Program-made: the position numbers and the translations under genes
NCBI RefSeq assembly: GCF_034321785.1
Contig: NZ_JAXLPB010000001.1
Coordinates: 372,001-436,000 of the forward strand
Source: Fulvimarina uroteuthidis
GTDB lineage: Bacteria > Pseudomonadota > Alphaproteobacteria > Rhizobiales > Rhizobiaceae
Direction of reading: 5' to 3'
Length of the DNA stretch: 64,000 bases
Shown: positions 1 through 8,474 of the stretch, piece by piece
Numbering within the stretch: the first letter of the stretch is position 1
How the letters are laid out: every line of letters begins with the position of its first letter
The notes under the pieces: generated by a model
What the model was told of the DNA's origin: nothing
Databases searched by the model: none
The model's input: the letters and a program-made list of their open reading frames with translations, nothing else

Positions 1-803
1 GCAGCCTGCTGCGCCGCCTCCGCCTTCGAGCGAAGCCGCGCGAGCGGCGTCTTCAGATCGTGGGCGATGTTGTCGGACACCTGGCGCAGGCCCTCCTGCA
101 GAAGGGCGATGCGGGCGAGCAGCGTGTTCAGGTTCTCCGACAGGCGATCGAATTCGTCGCCGGCCCCGAAGACCGGCAGTCGCTCGCCCAGATCGCCGGC
201 CAGAATGCGGCTCGAGGCCGCCGACATGCGATCCAGGCGCCGCAACGCCCGCCGCCCGATGCCGAACCAGGCGATCAGCGCCAGCCCGCCCATGGCGGCA
301 AGCGCCAGGATCAGCGCGGATTGCACCACTTCGCGAAACCGCAGGGCGTCGCTCTGGTCGCGGCCCACGAGCACCCGCATGCCGTTCGGCAGCGACACCA
401 CGTCGGCGATCGCCTTGTGGTAGACGCCCGTCTCGCCATAGCGGGAATAGCCGAACGCGTCGGGCGTCGAGCCGGCCTCGTCGAGGACGCCGGCCTGAAG
501 GCTTTCGACATTGCCGGCGATGATGCGGCCGGTCGCGTCCGTTGCCAGATAGAGGCCGGCGCCCGGCTGCCGCGCCCGCCGATCGATCGAACGGACGAGA
601 CCGACAATGCCGGCAAGCCGGTAGATCTGCGCGAGTTCGGCCTTTTCTTCGACGATCCCGGCGCGCGCCTGGCTTTCGATGATGTCGCTCGCCGTGTTGG
701 TGACGTAGTAGACGAGACCCACGGCCCCGAAGGCGAAGATCAGGAAATAGACGGCGGACAGGCGCACCGCCGTCATCTTCAGGAGGGCTTTCAGACGCCG
801 CAC
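1..803 (-). CDS. Two-component sensor histidine kinase, N-terminal part (cut by window edge)
   Basis: Translating the minus strand leftwards from a GTG at 803 gives an uninterrupted protein that runs off the window. It has a first membrane segment (about residues 15-35, rich in V, Y, F and L), a periplasmic stretch of roughly 110 residues, a second membrane segment (LILALAAMGGLALIAWFGIG), a HAMP-like linker with the GDEFDRLSENLN pattern, and the phospho-acceptor motif DNIAHDLKTPLARLR, whose His is the expected phosphorylation site. The ATP-binding domain lies outside the window. It sits directly downstream of an OmpR-type regulator gene, 6 nt apart, so the pair is presumably one operon and a cognate couple. 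An ATG at 776 is an alternative start; neither start has a strong Shine-Dalgarno sequence. The stimulus cannot be read from the sequence. Confidence 0.85.
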   Translation of the reverse strand, partial: MRRLKALLKMTAVRLSAVYFLIFAFGAVGLVYYVTNTASDIIESQARAGIVEEKAELAQIYRLAGIVGLVRSIDRRARQPGAGLYLATDATGRIIAGNVESLQAGVLDEAGSTPDAFGYSRYGETGVYHKAIADVVSLPNGMRVLVGRDQSDALRFREVVQSALILALAAMGGLALIAWFGIGRRALRRLDRMSAASSRILAGDLGERLPVFGAGDEFDRLSENLNTLLARIALLQEGLRQVSDNIAHDLKTPLARLRSKAEAAQQA

Positions 804-809
804 GGCCGA

Positions 810-1487
810 TCAGCTGTCTTCGCGCATGATGTAGCCCGAGCCGCGCACCGTGTGCAGCAGCGGCCTGTCGAACTCGCGCTCGATCTTTGATCTGAGGCGC
901 GAGATATGGACATCGATCACGTTGGTCTGGGGATCGAAATGATAATCCCAGACATTTTCCAGAAGCATGGTCCGCGTCACCACCTGGCCGGCATGCTTCA
1001 TCAGATATTCGAGCAGGCGGAACTCGCGCGGCTGAAGCACCACGGGCTTACCGGCGCGGCGCACCTCGTGAGACAGCCGATCGAGTTCGAGATCGCCGAC
1101 CTTGTAGCTCGTCTCGACCTCGCCGGTGGAGCGGCGGCGGCCGAGAACCTCGGCGCGGGCGAGCAGTTCGGACATGGCATAGGGCTTGGTCAGGTAATCG
1201 TCTCCGCCCGCCTTCAGCCCCTCGACACGGTCGTCGACCTGGCCGAGCGCCGACAGGATGAGCGCCGGCGTGTGCGAGCCGCTCTTGCGCAGGTCAGCGA
1301 TCACCGAAAGGCCGTCGCGCTTGGGCAGCATCCGATCGACGATCAGCAGATCGTAGTCGCGGCCCTCTGCCATGTTGAGGCCGGTCTCGCCGTCGGCCGC
1401 ATGGTCGGCGCCATGGCCGGCCTCCTTCAGCGCCTTCAGAAGGTAAGAGGCCGTCTCGCGGTCGTCTTCGATTATCAAGATGCGCAT
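810..1487 (-). CDS. OmpR/PhoB-family response regulator
   Basis: A 225-residue response regulator. The receiver domain (about 1-115) shows the acidic pair in LIIEDD, the phospho-acceptor Asp in DLLIVDRMLP, and the conserved Lys in GGDDYLTKPY. A C-terminal winged-helix DNA-binding domain follows, with LQPREFRLLEYLMKHAGQVV and a terminal HTVRGSGYIM block typical of the OmpR/PhoB class. The start was set at the ATG giving MRILIIEDD, because the in-frame upstream extension to 1589 is arginine-rich and lacks domain character. It is followed 6 nt later by the histidine kinase. The gene upstream is a DegP-type protease read in the same direction, but a hairpin after degP separates the units. The regulon is unknown. 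Confidence 0.92.
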   Translation of the reverse strand: MRILIIEDDRETASYLLKALKEAGHGADHAADGETGLNMAEGRDYDLLIVDRMLPKRDGLSVIADLRKSGSHTPALILSALGQVDDRVEGLKAGGDDYLTKPYAMSELLARAEVLGRRRSTGEVETSYKVGDLELDRLSHEVRRAGKPVVLQPREFRLLEYLMKHAGQVVTRTMLLENVWDYHFDPQTNVIDVHISRLRSKIEREFDRPLLHTVRGSGYIMREDS

Positions 1488-1931
1488 CGCGCCGTCATTT
1501 CGCTCTGATCGTGAGGATTGAAGCGTGGCGCCGGTCTGGCCGGTACCGCGCGATCCGGGTTCGCGTTCCTTAGGATGTCGTCGCAGCATAGCGTTTCCAG
1601 CCCCTTTGCGAAGGATGGTGGAGAAATCGATGGAGGGAATGTTCGGCGGCGGCGCATCGGGAACGGGCGAACGTGCCGGGCGCCGCCGCCCGCGCTCCGG
1701 GGCCGGGAAGACATTCTACGCATTCTTCCCGGATCCTTCGGAGCGCGATCCGTGAGCTGCGGCGCGTCGCGAGACCCGCGACCGTCACTGGCGCGGGAAG
1801 CCGGCAGACGCGGCTGTGACACCGTTCCGCCGGCCTGTCGCTCGCGCACCCCGTGCGGGCATCCCGATGAGGGGGTCGGGAGCGTGGCGCTGGATTTCGC
1901 CGAGGCTTTCCGGCGCCACGCTCCCGCTTCG
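1488..1931. other. Intergenic region between degP and the response regulator
   Basis: There are 444 bases without a convincing gene. The only recognisable structure is the hairpin immediately after the degP stop (1877-1926). The remainder is GC-rich and presumably carries the promoter of the response-regulator operon, but no clear -35/-10 pair could be picked out. Long open frames on the plus strand here are antisense artefacts of GC-rich DNA. Confidence 0.5.
1877..1926 (-). terminator. Terminator-like hairpin after degP
   Basis: A perfect 14-bp inverted repeat (arms 1877-1890 and 1913-1926, sequence CGGGAGCGTGGCGC and its complement) with a 22-nt loop begins 5 nt after the degP stop codon. 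There is no U-rich tail, so termination may be Rho-assisted or the hairpin may stabilise the mRNA 3' end. Confidence 0.55.
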
Positions 1932-3464
1932 TCAGCTCTTCTCGATCGGCAGGGCGACGAAGCGGTTCTCGCCATCGGCGTTCTTCAACTGGAAGAGCGC
2001 GGCGCGGCGTCCGTTCTCGGCAGCCGTCTCGATCGCGGTGCGGATGTCTTCCTGCGAGGAGACGTCGGCTCCGTTGACGGCGACGATCGTATCGCCGGCC
2101 GAAAAGCCCTTCTCGGCCGCCGAGGAATCCGGATCGACATCGGTGACGACGACGCCGGCGCCGTCCTCCGACGGCATGACGGTCATGCCGTAACCGTCGA
2201 GCGCGGACGGATCGACGGGCGAACCGCCGGTTCTGGGCGCGTCGAGCGAGGCGGCCTCGTCGAGCGAGCTGAGATTGCCGAGCTTCACGTCGATCGTCTC
2301 GCTCTTGCCATCGCGGAAGACCGCGATCTCGACCGTGGCGCCGGGATTGTAGTCCGCGATCATCCGGGCGAGGTCGCGCGGGCTCTCGACCGCCTGGCCA
2401 TCGACCCCGGTGATCACGTCGCCGGTCTCGATGCCGGCCTTGGAGGCCGGCGTCTCGGTGTCCGGCAGGGTGACGATCGCGCCCTTGGCGCTGGCAAGGC
2501 CGAGCGCCTCGGCGATGTCTTCCGACACTTCGCCGATCTGGACGCCGAGCCAGCCGCGCTCGACCGTGCCGTCGTCACGCAGCGATGCCACCACGTCCTT
2601 GGCGACGGACGCGGGAATGGCGAAGGCGATGCCGACATTGCCGCCCGAGGGCGAGAAGATCGCCGTGTTGACGCCGATCACCTTGCCGTCGAGACCGAAG
2701 GCGGGACCGCCGGAATTGCCACGGTTCACCGCCGCGTCGATTTGCAGGAAATCGTCGTAGGGACCCGCACCGATATCGCGGCCCCGGGCCGAGATGATGC
2801 CGGCCGTGACCGAGCCGCCAAGGCCGAACGGGTTGCCGACGGCCACCACCCAGTCGCCGACGCGCACCGCATTGTCGTCGCCGAACTCGACATAGGTGAA
2901 CTTGGTGTTGTCCGCGTCGACCTTGAGGAGGGCAAGGTCCGTGCGCTCGTCGGTGCCGATCAGCTTGGCGGTATATTCCTTGCCGTCGTCCATCACCACC
3001 GTATAGGTCGAGCCATTGGCGACGACGTGGTTGTTGGTGACGACGTAGCCGTCATCGGAGATGAAGAAGCCCGAGCCCTGCCCGATCGAAGGCCGGTCGC
3101 GGTCGCGGCGGTCGGGGTTCAGGCCGCGTGGCATCTGCGGCCCGCCATCGGGCGTGCCGAAGAAGCGGCGCAGCGGATGGTCATCCGGCAGATTGCCGAA
3201 GGGGCTGGCCATGTCGCCGCTCAGATCCATCGAGGGCTCGTCGGCCTGCGTGACGCGGACGGAGACGACGGCCGGAGAGACCTGGGAGACGACGTCGGCA
3301 AAGCCGAAATTCTGCTGCGGGGCCTCGACCTTGACGGGCTCCGCATTGACGGCGGGCGTGTTGGACAGGACGCCGGTCGACAGCGCCGCTCCGGCGACGC
3401 CGGCGGCAAGGACGCCCGCGAAAAACTTGTTGCGCTTGGACTTGGTGGACGTTGCGTTCCGCAT
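1932..3464 (-). CDS. degP: Periplasmic serine protease/chaperone of the DegP (HtrA/MucD) family
   Basis: An HtrA protease of about 510 residues that degrades or refolds damaged envelope proteins in the periplasm. The N terminus is a cleavable signal peptide (basic KSKRNK stretch, hydrophobic core, alanine-rich cleavage region). The trypsin-like domain carries the complete catalytic triad: His in VTNNHVVANG, Asp in DERTDLALL and Ser in NRGNSGGPAF (about residues 146, 176 and 251 counted from the chosen start). Two PDZ domains follow, the first beginning around WLGVQIGEV and the second near GMTVMPSEDGAGV. The start at 3464 (MRNATSTKSKR) was preferred because it places the basic region directly before the hydrophobic core; an in-frame ATG at 3482 adds six residues. 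It lies upstream of, and in the same direction as, a two-component system, an arrangement compatible with an envelope-stress role. Regulation is not evident. Confidence 0.93.
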   Translation of the reverse strand: MRNATSTKSKRNKFFAGVLAAGVAGAALSTGVLSNTPAVNAEPVKVEAPQQNFGFADVVSQVSPAVVSVRVTQADEPSMDLSGDMASPFGNLPDDHPLRRFFGTPDGGPQMPRGLNPDRRDRDRPSIGQGSGFFISDDGYVVTNNHVVANGSTYTVVMDDGKEYTAKLIGTDERTDLALLKVDADNTKFTYVEFGDDNAVRVGDWVVAVGNPFGLGGSVTAGIISARGRDIGAGPYDDFLQIDAAVNRGNSGGPAFGLDGKVIGVNTAIFSPSGGNVGIAFAIPASVAKDVVASLRDDGTVERGWLGVQIGEVSEDIAEALGLASAKGAIVTLPDTETPASKAGIETGDVITGVDGQAVESPRDLARMIADYNPGATVEIAVFRDGKSETIDVKLGNLSSLDEAASLDAPRTGGSPVDPSALDGYGMTVMPSEDGAGVVVTDVDPDSSAAEKGFSAGDTIVAVNGADVSSQEDIRTAIETAAENGRRAALFQLKNADGENRFVALPIEKS

Positions 3465-3677
3465 CTGAACTCCGAGGGTCATGTTCGGGAAAACTTCTGG
3501 CGCACGCCTCGTCGAGGTCGTCCGCCGATGCCTCGCAACATAGGGATGGCAAGGTTACAGTGGCTTTTCGAGCGTGTGAAAACTTCGTAAGGTCCCAGAA
3601 TGCGAACGGGCCGCGCGCGCCACGGCCCGCGTTCCGGCAAGGCTTGACGGGCCGGGGGCCGCCTTTCAAATGGGATC

Positions 3678-4112
3678 ATGATTTCCCAGCGCGCCCGCTA
3701 CGCCATTCGCGCGATGCTCAACATCGCTCCCCGCACCATACCCGTCTCCGCGACGGTGATCGCGGACGAGGAAGCGATTCCCAAGAAGTTCCTCGAGGCG
3801 ATTCTCGCCGATCTGAAGAAGGCCGGACTGATCGAGAGCCTGCGCGGCAAGAACGGCGGATACCGGTTCGCAATATCGGCCGGCGACATCAGCTTCGCCG
3901 ACGTCCTGCGGGTGGTCGACGGACCACTGGCGCTGGCTCCATGCGCCAGCCGCACGGCCTATCGGCGCTGCGACGACTGCAGGGACGTGGAAACCTGCGA
4001 AACCCGCATGGCGCTCCTTCGGGTGCGCGACGCAACGGCCGCCATTCTCGAAAGCCGGACGTTCGCTCTCGCCTCCGTGGAAGAGGCGGAGCGGGATCCG
4101 ATTCGCCAATGA
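3678..4112 (+). CDS. Rrf2-family transcriptional regulator
   Basis: A 144-residue Rrf2 protein. The N-terminal winged helix starts MISQRARYAIRAML and includes the family hallmark RGKNGGYRFA in the wing. Four cysteines in the second half (PCASR, RRCDDC, ETCE) match the arrangement that binds an iron-sulfur cluster in IscR, NsrR and RirA, so redox, iron or sulfur sensing is likely. It is divergent from degP and followed 137 nt downstream by a TauE-type exporter on the same strand, which suggests control of that exporter. The exact ligand cannot be decided; RirA-, CymR- and NsrR-like roles are all possible. Confidence 0.88.
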   Translation: MISQRARYAIRAMLNIAPRTIPVSATVIADEEAIPKKFLEAILADLKKAGLIESLRGKNGGYRFAISAGDISFADVLRVVDGPLALAPCASRTAYRRCDDCRDVETCETRMALLRVRDATAAILESRTFALASVEEAERDPIRQ

Positions 4113-4150
4113 CATCTGCACGATATTTCACGTGCCGGCCCGCAAACGGA

Positions 4151-4212
4151 AAATTCCTATCGTTTCAGTATGATTTTCGGGCGTTTATCGCCTACAGGAG
4201 AAATCGGAATTT
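4151..4212. promoter_or_regulatory. AT-rich inverted half-sites upstream of the TauE-type exporter
   Basis: Between the Rrf2 gene and the exporter lies an unusually AT-rich stretch with AAATTCC at 4151-4157 and its complement GGAATTT at 4206-4212. An internal GAAAAT...ATTTTC inverted pair lies within. It is a plausible promoter/operator for the exporter and possibly an Rrf2 target. This is inference from base composition and symmetry only. Confidence 0.35.
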
Positions 4213-4249
4213 GGGCTAGTCTTCGTCCGCGACAACGACGGAGCGTGCC

Positions 4250-5020
4250 ATGTCCGATTTTCTTCTGTTTCTTCTGGTCGGTGCCCTCGCCCAGCTTGTC
4301 GATGGCGCCCTCGGCATGGCCTATGGGGTCGTCTCCTCGACGGTCCTGATCTCCTTCGGCGTCGCGCCGGCGGCCGCATCGGCCACGGTTCACACCGCGG
4401 AAGTCTTCACGACGGCAGCCTCCGGTGCCGCCCACGCGCTGAACCGCAACATCGACTGGAAGCTCTTCTGGCGGCTCGTGCCCTTCGGCATCCTCGGCGG
4501 CGTCGCCGGCACCTACGTGCTGACGAGCTTTCCCGGCCATGTCATGAAGCCCTATGTCGCCGGCTACCTCTCCATCATCGGCATCTACCTCGTCGTCCGC
4601 TCGTTCCGGAAGATCCCGAGCCGTCCGGTTCCAGGTTCCGTCGCACCGCCCCTGGCGCTGGCGGGCGGATTTCTGGATTCGGTCGGCGGCGGCGGATGGG
4701 GCCCCGTCGTCACCACCGGGCTGCTGGGGGCCGGCGGCGCGCCGCGCTACGTCATCGGCACGGTGAACACGGCGGAGTTTCTCGTCACTCTCGCCGTCTC
4801 CCTGAGCTTTCTCTTCGCCCTGTTGTCGGGCCATTGGGAAGAAGCAGGGGATTTCGCCTCGCACGGGCTTGCGATCCTCGGCCTGATCGTCGGCGGCGTC
4901 TGCGCGGCCCCGTTTGCCGGCTACATCGTCAGGCGGCTCAAGGAGACGCTACTCCTGCGCCTCGTCGGCGGCCTGATCACCACGCTCGGCCTTATCCAGA
5001 TCGCGCAATGGCTAGCCTGA
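4250..5020 (+). CDS. TauE/SafE-family membrane exporter (putative sulfite/sulfonate export)
   Basis: A 256-residue integral membrane protein with about eight hydrophobic segments in two repeats. The family hallmarks are visible: an N-terminal VDGALGMAYGVVSSTVLISFG and the second-repeat counterpart GFLDSVGGGGWGPVVTTGLL. TauE/SafE proteins move sulfur-containing or organic anions across the inner membrane. A GGAG Shine-Dalgarno sequence lies 7 nt before the ATG. The Rrf2 regulator just upstream supports a link to sulfur or iron-sulfur metabolism. The substrate is not determinable from sequence. Confidence 0.88.
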   Translation: MSDFLLFLLVGALAQLVDGALGMAYGVVSSTVLISFGVAPAAASATVHTAEVFTTAASGAAHALNRNIDWKLFWRLVPFGILGGVAGTYVLTSFPGHVMKPYVAGYLSIIGIYLVVRSFRKIPSRPVPGSVAPPLALAGGFLDSVGGGGWGPVVTTGLLGAGGAPRYVIGTVNTAEFLVTLAVSLSFLFALLSGHWEEAGDFASHGLAILGLIVGGVCAAPFAGYIVRRLKETLLLRLVGGLITTLGLIQIAQWLA

Positions 5021-5043
5021 GGCCGGCTTCGGTCGAGCCGGCC
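5021..5043 (+). terminator. Hairpin directly after the TauE-type gene
   Basis: An 8-bp perfect GC stem (GGCCGGCT and its complement) with a 7-nt loop starts at the first base after the stop codon. There is no T-run, so this is called a terminator-like hairpin only. Confidence 0.45.
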
Positions 5044-5237
5044 CGCCACGCGAGCGCCTCCGGTCCGGCCCGCTCTGTCCGCCCGTTTCCCGCATCGCAT
5101 GCGCCGGCCGAACGGATCGACCCCGGCGTCCGCGAGCTTTCGGACGCAAAGCGCGACCGAGCCGCTTCGAAACGCCTCGCGGGCTTTGCGGCGATCGAGG
5201 CTTGCGCGGCCGCGCGGCACGCGTCAAACAGCCTCCG

Positions 5238-6413
5238 ATGACCCATGACGCAATCATTCTCGGGGCCGGGGGAGCCGGGCTCCTGGCGGCGGCGACCGCC
5301 GGCAAGGCCGGGGCGCGCGTCCTGGTCGTCGATCATGCCGACGAGCCCGGCAGGAAAATCCTGATTTCCGGCGGCGGGCGCTGCAACTTCACGAACATGA
5401 ACGTCGAGCCGCGCTGCTTCCTGTCGGACAATCCCCACTTCATGAAATCGGCGCTCAAGCGCTACACCCAGTGGGATTTCCTCAGCCTCGTCGACCGCTA
5501 TCGCATCGCCTGGCACGAAAAGACGCTCGGCCAACTCTTCTGCGACGGCTCGGCCCGGCAGATCGTCGATATGCTGCTCGACGAATGCAAACGCGGGTCG
5601 GTCGAGATCCGGCTCTCGACTTCGATCGGCACGATCGGCCATCGTGACGGCCTCTATCATGTCGGCCGGGCGAGCGCCCCGAACCTCGTCATCGCGACCG
5701 GGGGGCCGTCGATCCCGAAAATGGGCGCGACCGGCGTCGCCTTCGAGATCGCCGAACGTTTCGGCCTTCGCCTCGTCACGCCGCGCCCTGCCCTCGTGCC
5801 CCTGACCCTCGGCCGGGACGAGAGCCTGTTCAAGGACATTTCGGGGGTCGCCTGTCCCTCGATCGCCCGGGTCCGGGACGTGAGTTTCGCGGAGGCGACG
5901 CTGTTCACGCACAAGGGCCTCTCCGGACCGGCGATCCTTCAGGTGTCGTCCTACTGGAAGCCGGGCGAGACGATCGCGCTGTCGCTCGTCGACGATGCTG
6001 CCGAAAAGCTGAAGGCGGCAAAGCGCAGGATGCCGAAGGCAGGCCTCAAGGCCGCGCTCTCGGAACTTCTGCCGAACCGCCTCGCGGATGCGCTCGCGGC
6101 GCGGATCGGGTTCGAGAAGAAGCTGGGAGATGCCGCCGACGCAGAACTTGAACGGGCCGCCGAACATCTGTCCGCCCTCACCTTCCGCCCGAGCGGAACC
6201 GAGGGCTACGCCAAAGCGGAAGTCACCGCCGGCGGCATCGACACGGCGGACCTCTCATCGAAGACGATGGAGGCGAAAGCGGTTCCCGGCCTCTATGCGG
6301 TCGGGGAAGCCGTGGACGTGACCGGCTGGCTCGGCGGCTACAATTTCCAGTGGGCATGGGCCTCCGGCGTCGCCGCCGGCAAGGCGATCGCGCAGAAGAT
6401 CGCGACCGCCTGA
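5238..6413 (+). CDS. HI0933/YhiN-family FAD-dependent oxidoreductase
   Basis: A 391-residue flavoprotein of the HI0933 (BaiN/YhiN) family. The N-terminal Rossmann motif AIILGAGGAGLLAA is followed by the family signature GRKILISGGGRCNFTN, and the C terminus has the second FAD-contacting block GLYAVGEAVDVTGWLGGYNFQWAWASG. The start was set at the ATG giving MTHDAIILG; the open frame extends to a TTG at 5202, but that adds a basic, non-conserved stretch. The physiological reaction of most family members is unknown, although some reduce bile-acid-like or other enone substrates. It ends 48 nt before the convergent substrate-binding protein gene and has no evident operon partner. Confidence 0.9.
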   Translation: MTHDAIILGAGGAGLLAAATAGKAGARVLVVDHADEPGRKILISGGGRCNFTNMNVEPRCFLSDNPHFMKSALKRYTQWDFLSLVDRYRIAWHEKTLGQLFCDGSARQIVDMLLDECKRGSVEIRLSTSIGTIGHRDGLYHVGRASAPNLVIATGGPSIPKMGATGVAFEIAERFGLRLVTPRPALVPLTLGRDESLFKDISGVACPSIARVRDVSFAEATLFTHKGLSGPAILQVSSYWKPGETIALSLVDDAAEKLKAAKRRMPKAGLKAALSELLPNRLADALAARIGFEKKLGDAADAELERAAEHLSALTFRPSGTEGYAKAEVTAGGIDTADLSSKTMEAKAVPGLYAVGEAVDVTGWLGGYNFQWAWASGVAAGKAIAQKIATA

Positions 6414-6460
6414 CCGGTTCCCCGCTTCCTGCCCCGTCAGCCTCGCCGCCAGGGTCCGCG

Positions 6461-7750
6461 TCAGAACGAGCAGGCGCTTTCGGGCCGGTCGAGACCCATC
6501 GTGTCGAGATCCGAGACCTGGTGCAGGAAGCCTTCCTGCGGCGACGCCGAGACGACCGAATCCTCGGTCGCCAGGAGCACCGGCTGGCGCAGCTGCCAGT
6601 TCCAGTCGCGGAACGTCAGGCGCTGTCCCTTGAAGGCCGCGACGGTGAAATCGTCGGACTTGATGAATTCGTCGAGCACCTCGGGGTCGGTCGACTGCGT
6701 GCGCGAGGCCGCCTCGCCGACGATCCGCACCGCCGTCCAGGCCTGCATGTCCTTCGATTCCATGCGCCGGCCGCTGGCATCCTCGAAACGGTTCTGGATC
6801 TGCGCGCCGCCCCACTGCTCGCTCGCCGGGTGCCAGGAGCCCGGCGTCAGACCGGACGTGCCGGCGACGGGCCGCGGAATCCACGTTCTCCACGGAACGT
6901 AGGAGCCGAAGACCTCGCTTTCGTCGGCCACGATCAGAACGTCGTGTTCCGGGAGATCCTGAAGGAAGACCGGGAGCTGACGCTGAACGAGCGCCTGTCC
7001 CGAATCCGTCGCGCGCGCCCCGCCCGCATCCTCGAAGGTCTTCTCTCCGACGATGTTGCCGCCGAACTTCGTCGCCGATCGCTTCATCGATTCCGCAAAC
7101 AGCCTGTCCGGCTCGTGCTCGCCCGCGACGAGCGCCCAGTCGCGCCACTGCTTCCACATCAGATATTGCGCCAGCCCGTCGGTGAGCATCGCGTAGGAGG
7201 GCGCGGTGTGCAGCATGTTGGCGCGACAGTCCGCGTCGCGAAGCCGCGTGTCGAGCGCTCCGGCATTGAGGACGAGGGCATTTTCGGCAGCGGCCAGATC
7301 GGCGACGGCGAGCGTGTCGTTCGCATTCAGATCGGTGACGATGTAGTGGACGCCGTCAGCGAGCATCTTCTGCGCCGCCGGCGCCACATCGTCGCCGGGC
7401 GCGAGCGTGACGACGTCCAGGGTGAAATCCTGCCCCATGAACGACCCGGTCGTGTTGTTGTCGGCGATGGCGACCTCGGCACCGGCAAGGCCGATATCCT
7501 CCGGCGGGATGTCGAGGACGGACAGGGCGAGGGTCGGCTCGTAGGTGCGAAGATAGCCGATCTTGACCTCGGACGCCTGGTTCTGGGATCCGGACGCGGC
7601 GGGCTGTCCGGGTGCCGGGGACGCTGCCGGCGCGGGATCGGCCGGCGCGTCCTGCGCCTTGACCATGCCGGCGCCAGCCGTCATTGCGAGCGCCAGCGGG
7701 GCAGCAAGCAAGGCGTTGCGGAAATGCGTCGAGCGGGTGTTTGCGGTCAT
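6461..7750 (-). CDS. Periplasmic ABC substrate-binding-like protein of the PQQ-dependent alcohol dehydrogenase system type
   Basis: A 429-residue secreted protein with a signal peptide (MTANTRSTHFRNALLAAPLA, cleavage near VKAQDA), a Pro/Ala linker, and a type-I periplasmic-binding fold related to branched-chain amino acid receptors (IGYLRTYEPTLALSVLDIPPEDIGLAGAE at the N side, then the VADESEVFGSYVPWRTW block). In methylotrophs, proteins of this type accompany PQQ-linked alcohol dehydrogenases and dedicated ABC subunits; the dehydrogenase and ABC subunits are not in this window. It is divergent from the DUF3280 gene, with which it shares a 127-bp intergenic region. The family assignment rests on recall of sequence features and context. 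The ligand is unknown. Confidence 0.75.
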   Translation of the reverse strand: MTANTRSTHFRNALLAAPLALAMTAGAGMVKAQDAPADPAPAASPAPGQPAASGSQNQASEVKIGYLRTYEPTLALSVLDIPPEDIGLAGAEVAIADNNTTGSFMGQDFTLDVVTLAPGDDVAPAAQKMLADGVHYIVTDLNANDTLAVADLAAAENALVLNAGALDTRLRDADCRANMLHTAPSYAMLTDGLAQYLMWKQWRDWALVAGEHEPDRLFAESMKRSATKFGGNIVGEKTFEDAGGARATDSGQALVQRQLPVFLQDLPEHDVLIVADESEVFGSYVPWRTWIPRPVAGTSGLTPGSWHPASEQWGGAQIQNRFEDASGRRMESKDMQAWTAVRIVGEAASRTQSTDPEVLDEFIKSDDFTVAAFKGQRLTFRDWNWQLRQPVLLATEDSVVSASPQEGFLHQVSDLDTMGLDRPESACSF

Positions 7751-7877
7751 GGCTGCGTGCGCCTCTTCGTGAAGGATTGCTTGCCTCGGTCAAGACCCGT
7801 TTCGGTTTGATCGCGGGTCGGCGTGCGTTAAACCTATGTATCTTAAAGAGCGGTGGGCGCCGCGATGGGAGGCAATC
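7751..7877. promoter_or_regulatory. Divergent promoter region between the substrate-binding protein and the DUF3280 operon
   Basis: A 127-bp region separates two divergently read genes that both belong to PQQ-system-associated families, so it must hold both promoters. It is locally less GC-rich around 7825-7855 (CCTATGTATCTTAAAGAG). No operator symmetry is obvious. Confidence 0.5.
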
Positions 7878-8474
7878 ATGGTCGAAGCACATGTTCTCGG
7901 AGGCAGGAAAGCAAGGCAAGCTGGATTTTTTCCCGTTGTCGTCGCGGCGATCGCCCTGATGACGACGGCGTCGCTCGCGCAGGAGCCGGCGGCTTCCGCG
8001 CCGGACACGAACGCGGCAGCCATTGCGCAGACGCAGCGCGTCGCCGTGTTTCCGTTCGAGCTGGTCGATTCCAGCCTCGAAGGGTCGATGATGGGCGTGA
8101 ACGCCGACGAAACGAAACGCCTGGCCATGATGGCACCTGCCATGCGCAAGAATTTCGAGACCCTCGACGGCTTCGAGGTGATGGATTCATCGGCCGCAGA
8201 CGAGAAGGTCGCGAACGTCCATCTGGAGAGCTGCGGCAATTGCGGGGTGACCTTCGCCCGCGACCTGGGCGCCGACGTCGTGGTGCTGGGCACCGTCCAG
8301 AAGGTCTCGAACCTCATCCTCAACATCAACGCCTATGTCTACGACGTCGCATCCGGCGAACAGATCGCCCGCGGCAGCGCGGACATCCGCTCCAACACCG
8401 ATAAGAGCTGGCAGAAGGGGCTCGAATATCTGTTCGAGAACGTTCTGAAGACCCAGATCGAGACCCGGTCCTGA
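7878..8474 (+). CDS. Secreted DUF3280-family protein (PQQ/C1-associated, function unknown)
   Basis: A 198-residue protein with an N-terminal signal or anchor segment (hydrophobic PVVVAAIALMTTASLA, cleavage near SLAQEP). The mature part begins VAVFPFELVDSSLEG, the recognisable start of DUF3280/DUF2380-type domains, and contains a CGNCG pair that could form a disulfide or bind metal. The start at 7878 was chosen because GGGAGG lies 7 nt upstream; an earlier in-frame ATG at 7836 has no ribosome site. Its stop codon overlaps the start of the MfnB-FolB gene (TGATG at 8472-8476), indicating translational coupling to C1-cofactor synthesis. Members are seen with methylotrophic dehydrogenase genes; the biochemical role is not established. 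Confidence 0.78.
   Translation: MVEAHVLGGRKARQAGFFPVVVAAIALMTTASLAQEPAASAPDTNAAAIAQTQRVAVFPFELVDSSLEGSMMGVNADETKRLAMMAPAMRKNFETLDGFEVMDSSAADEKVANVHLESCGNCGVTFARDLGADVVVLGTVQKVSNLILNINAYVYDVASGEQIARGSADIRSNTDKSWQKGLEYLFENVLKTQIETRS

Noticed and set aside
1518..3590. 690-codon open frame antisense to degP
   Set aside because: The opposite strand encodes a full HtrA protease with catalytic triad; the antisense product is Arg/Asp/Gly-rich without domains. GC-rich codon bias creates such frames.
7836..7877. Earlier ATG for the DUF3280 gene
   Set aside because: It adds 14 residues before the signal peptide and has no Shine-Dalgarno sequence, whereas ATG 7878 is preceded by GGGAGG.
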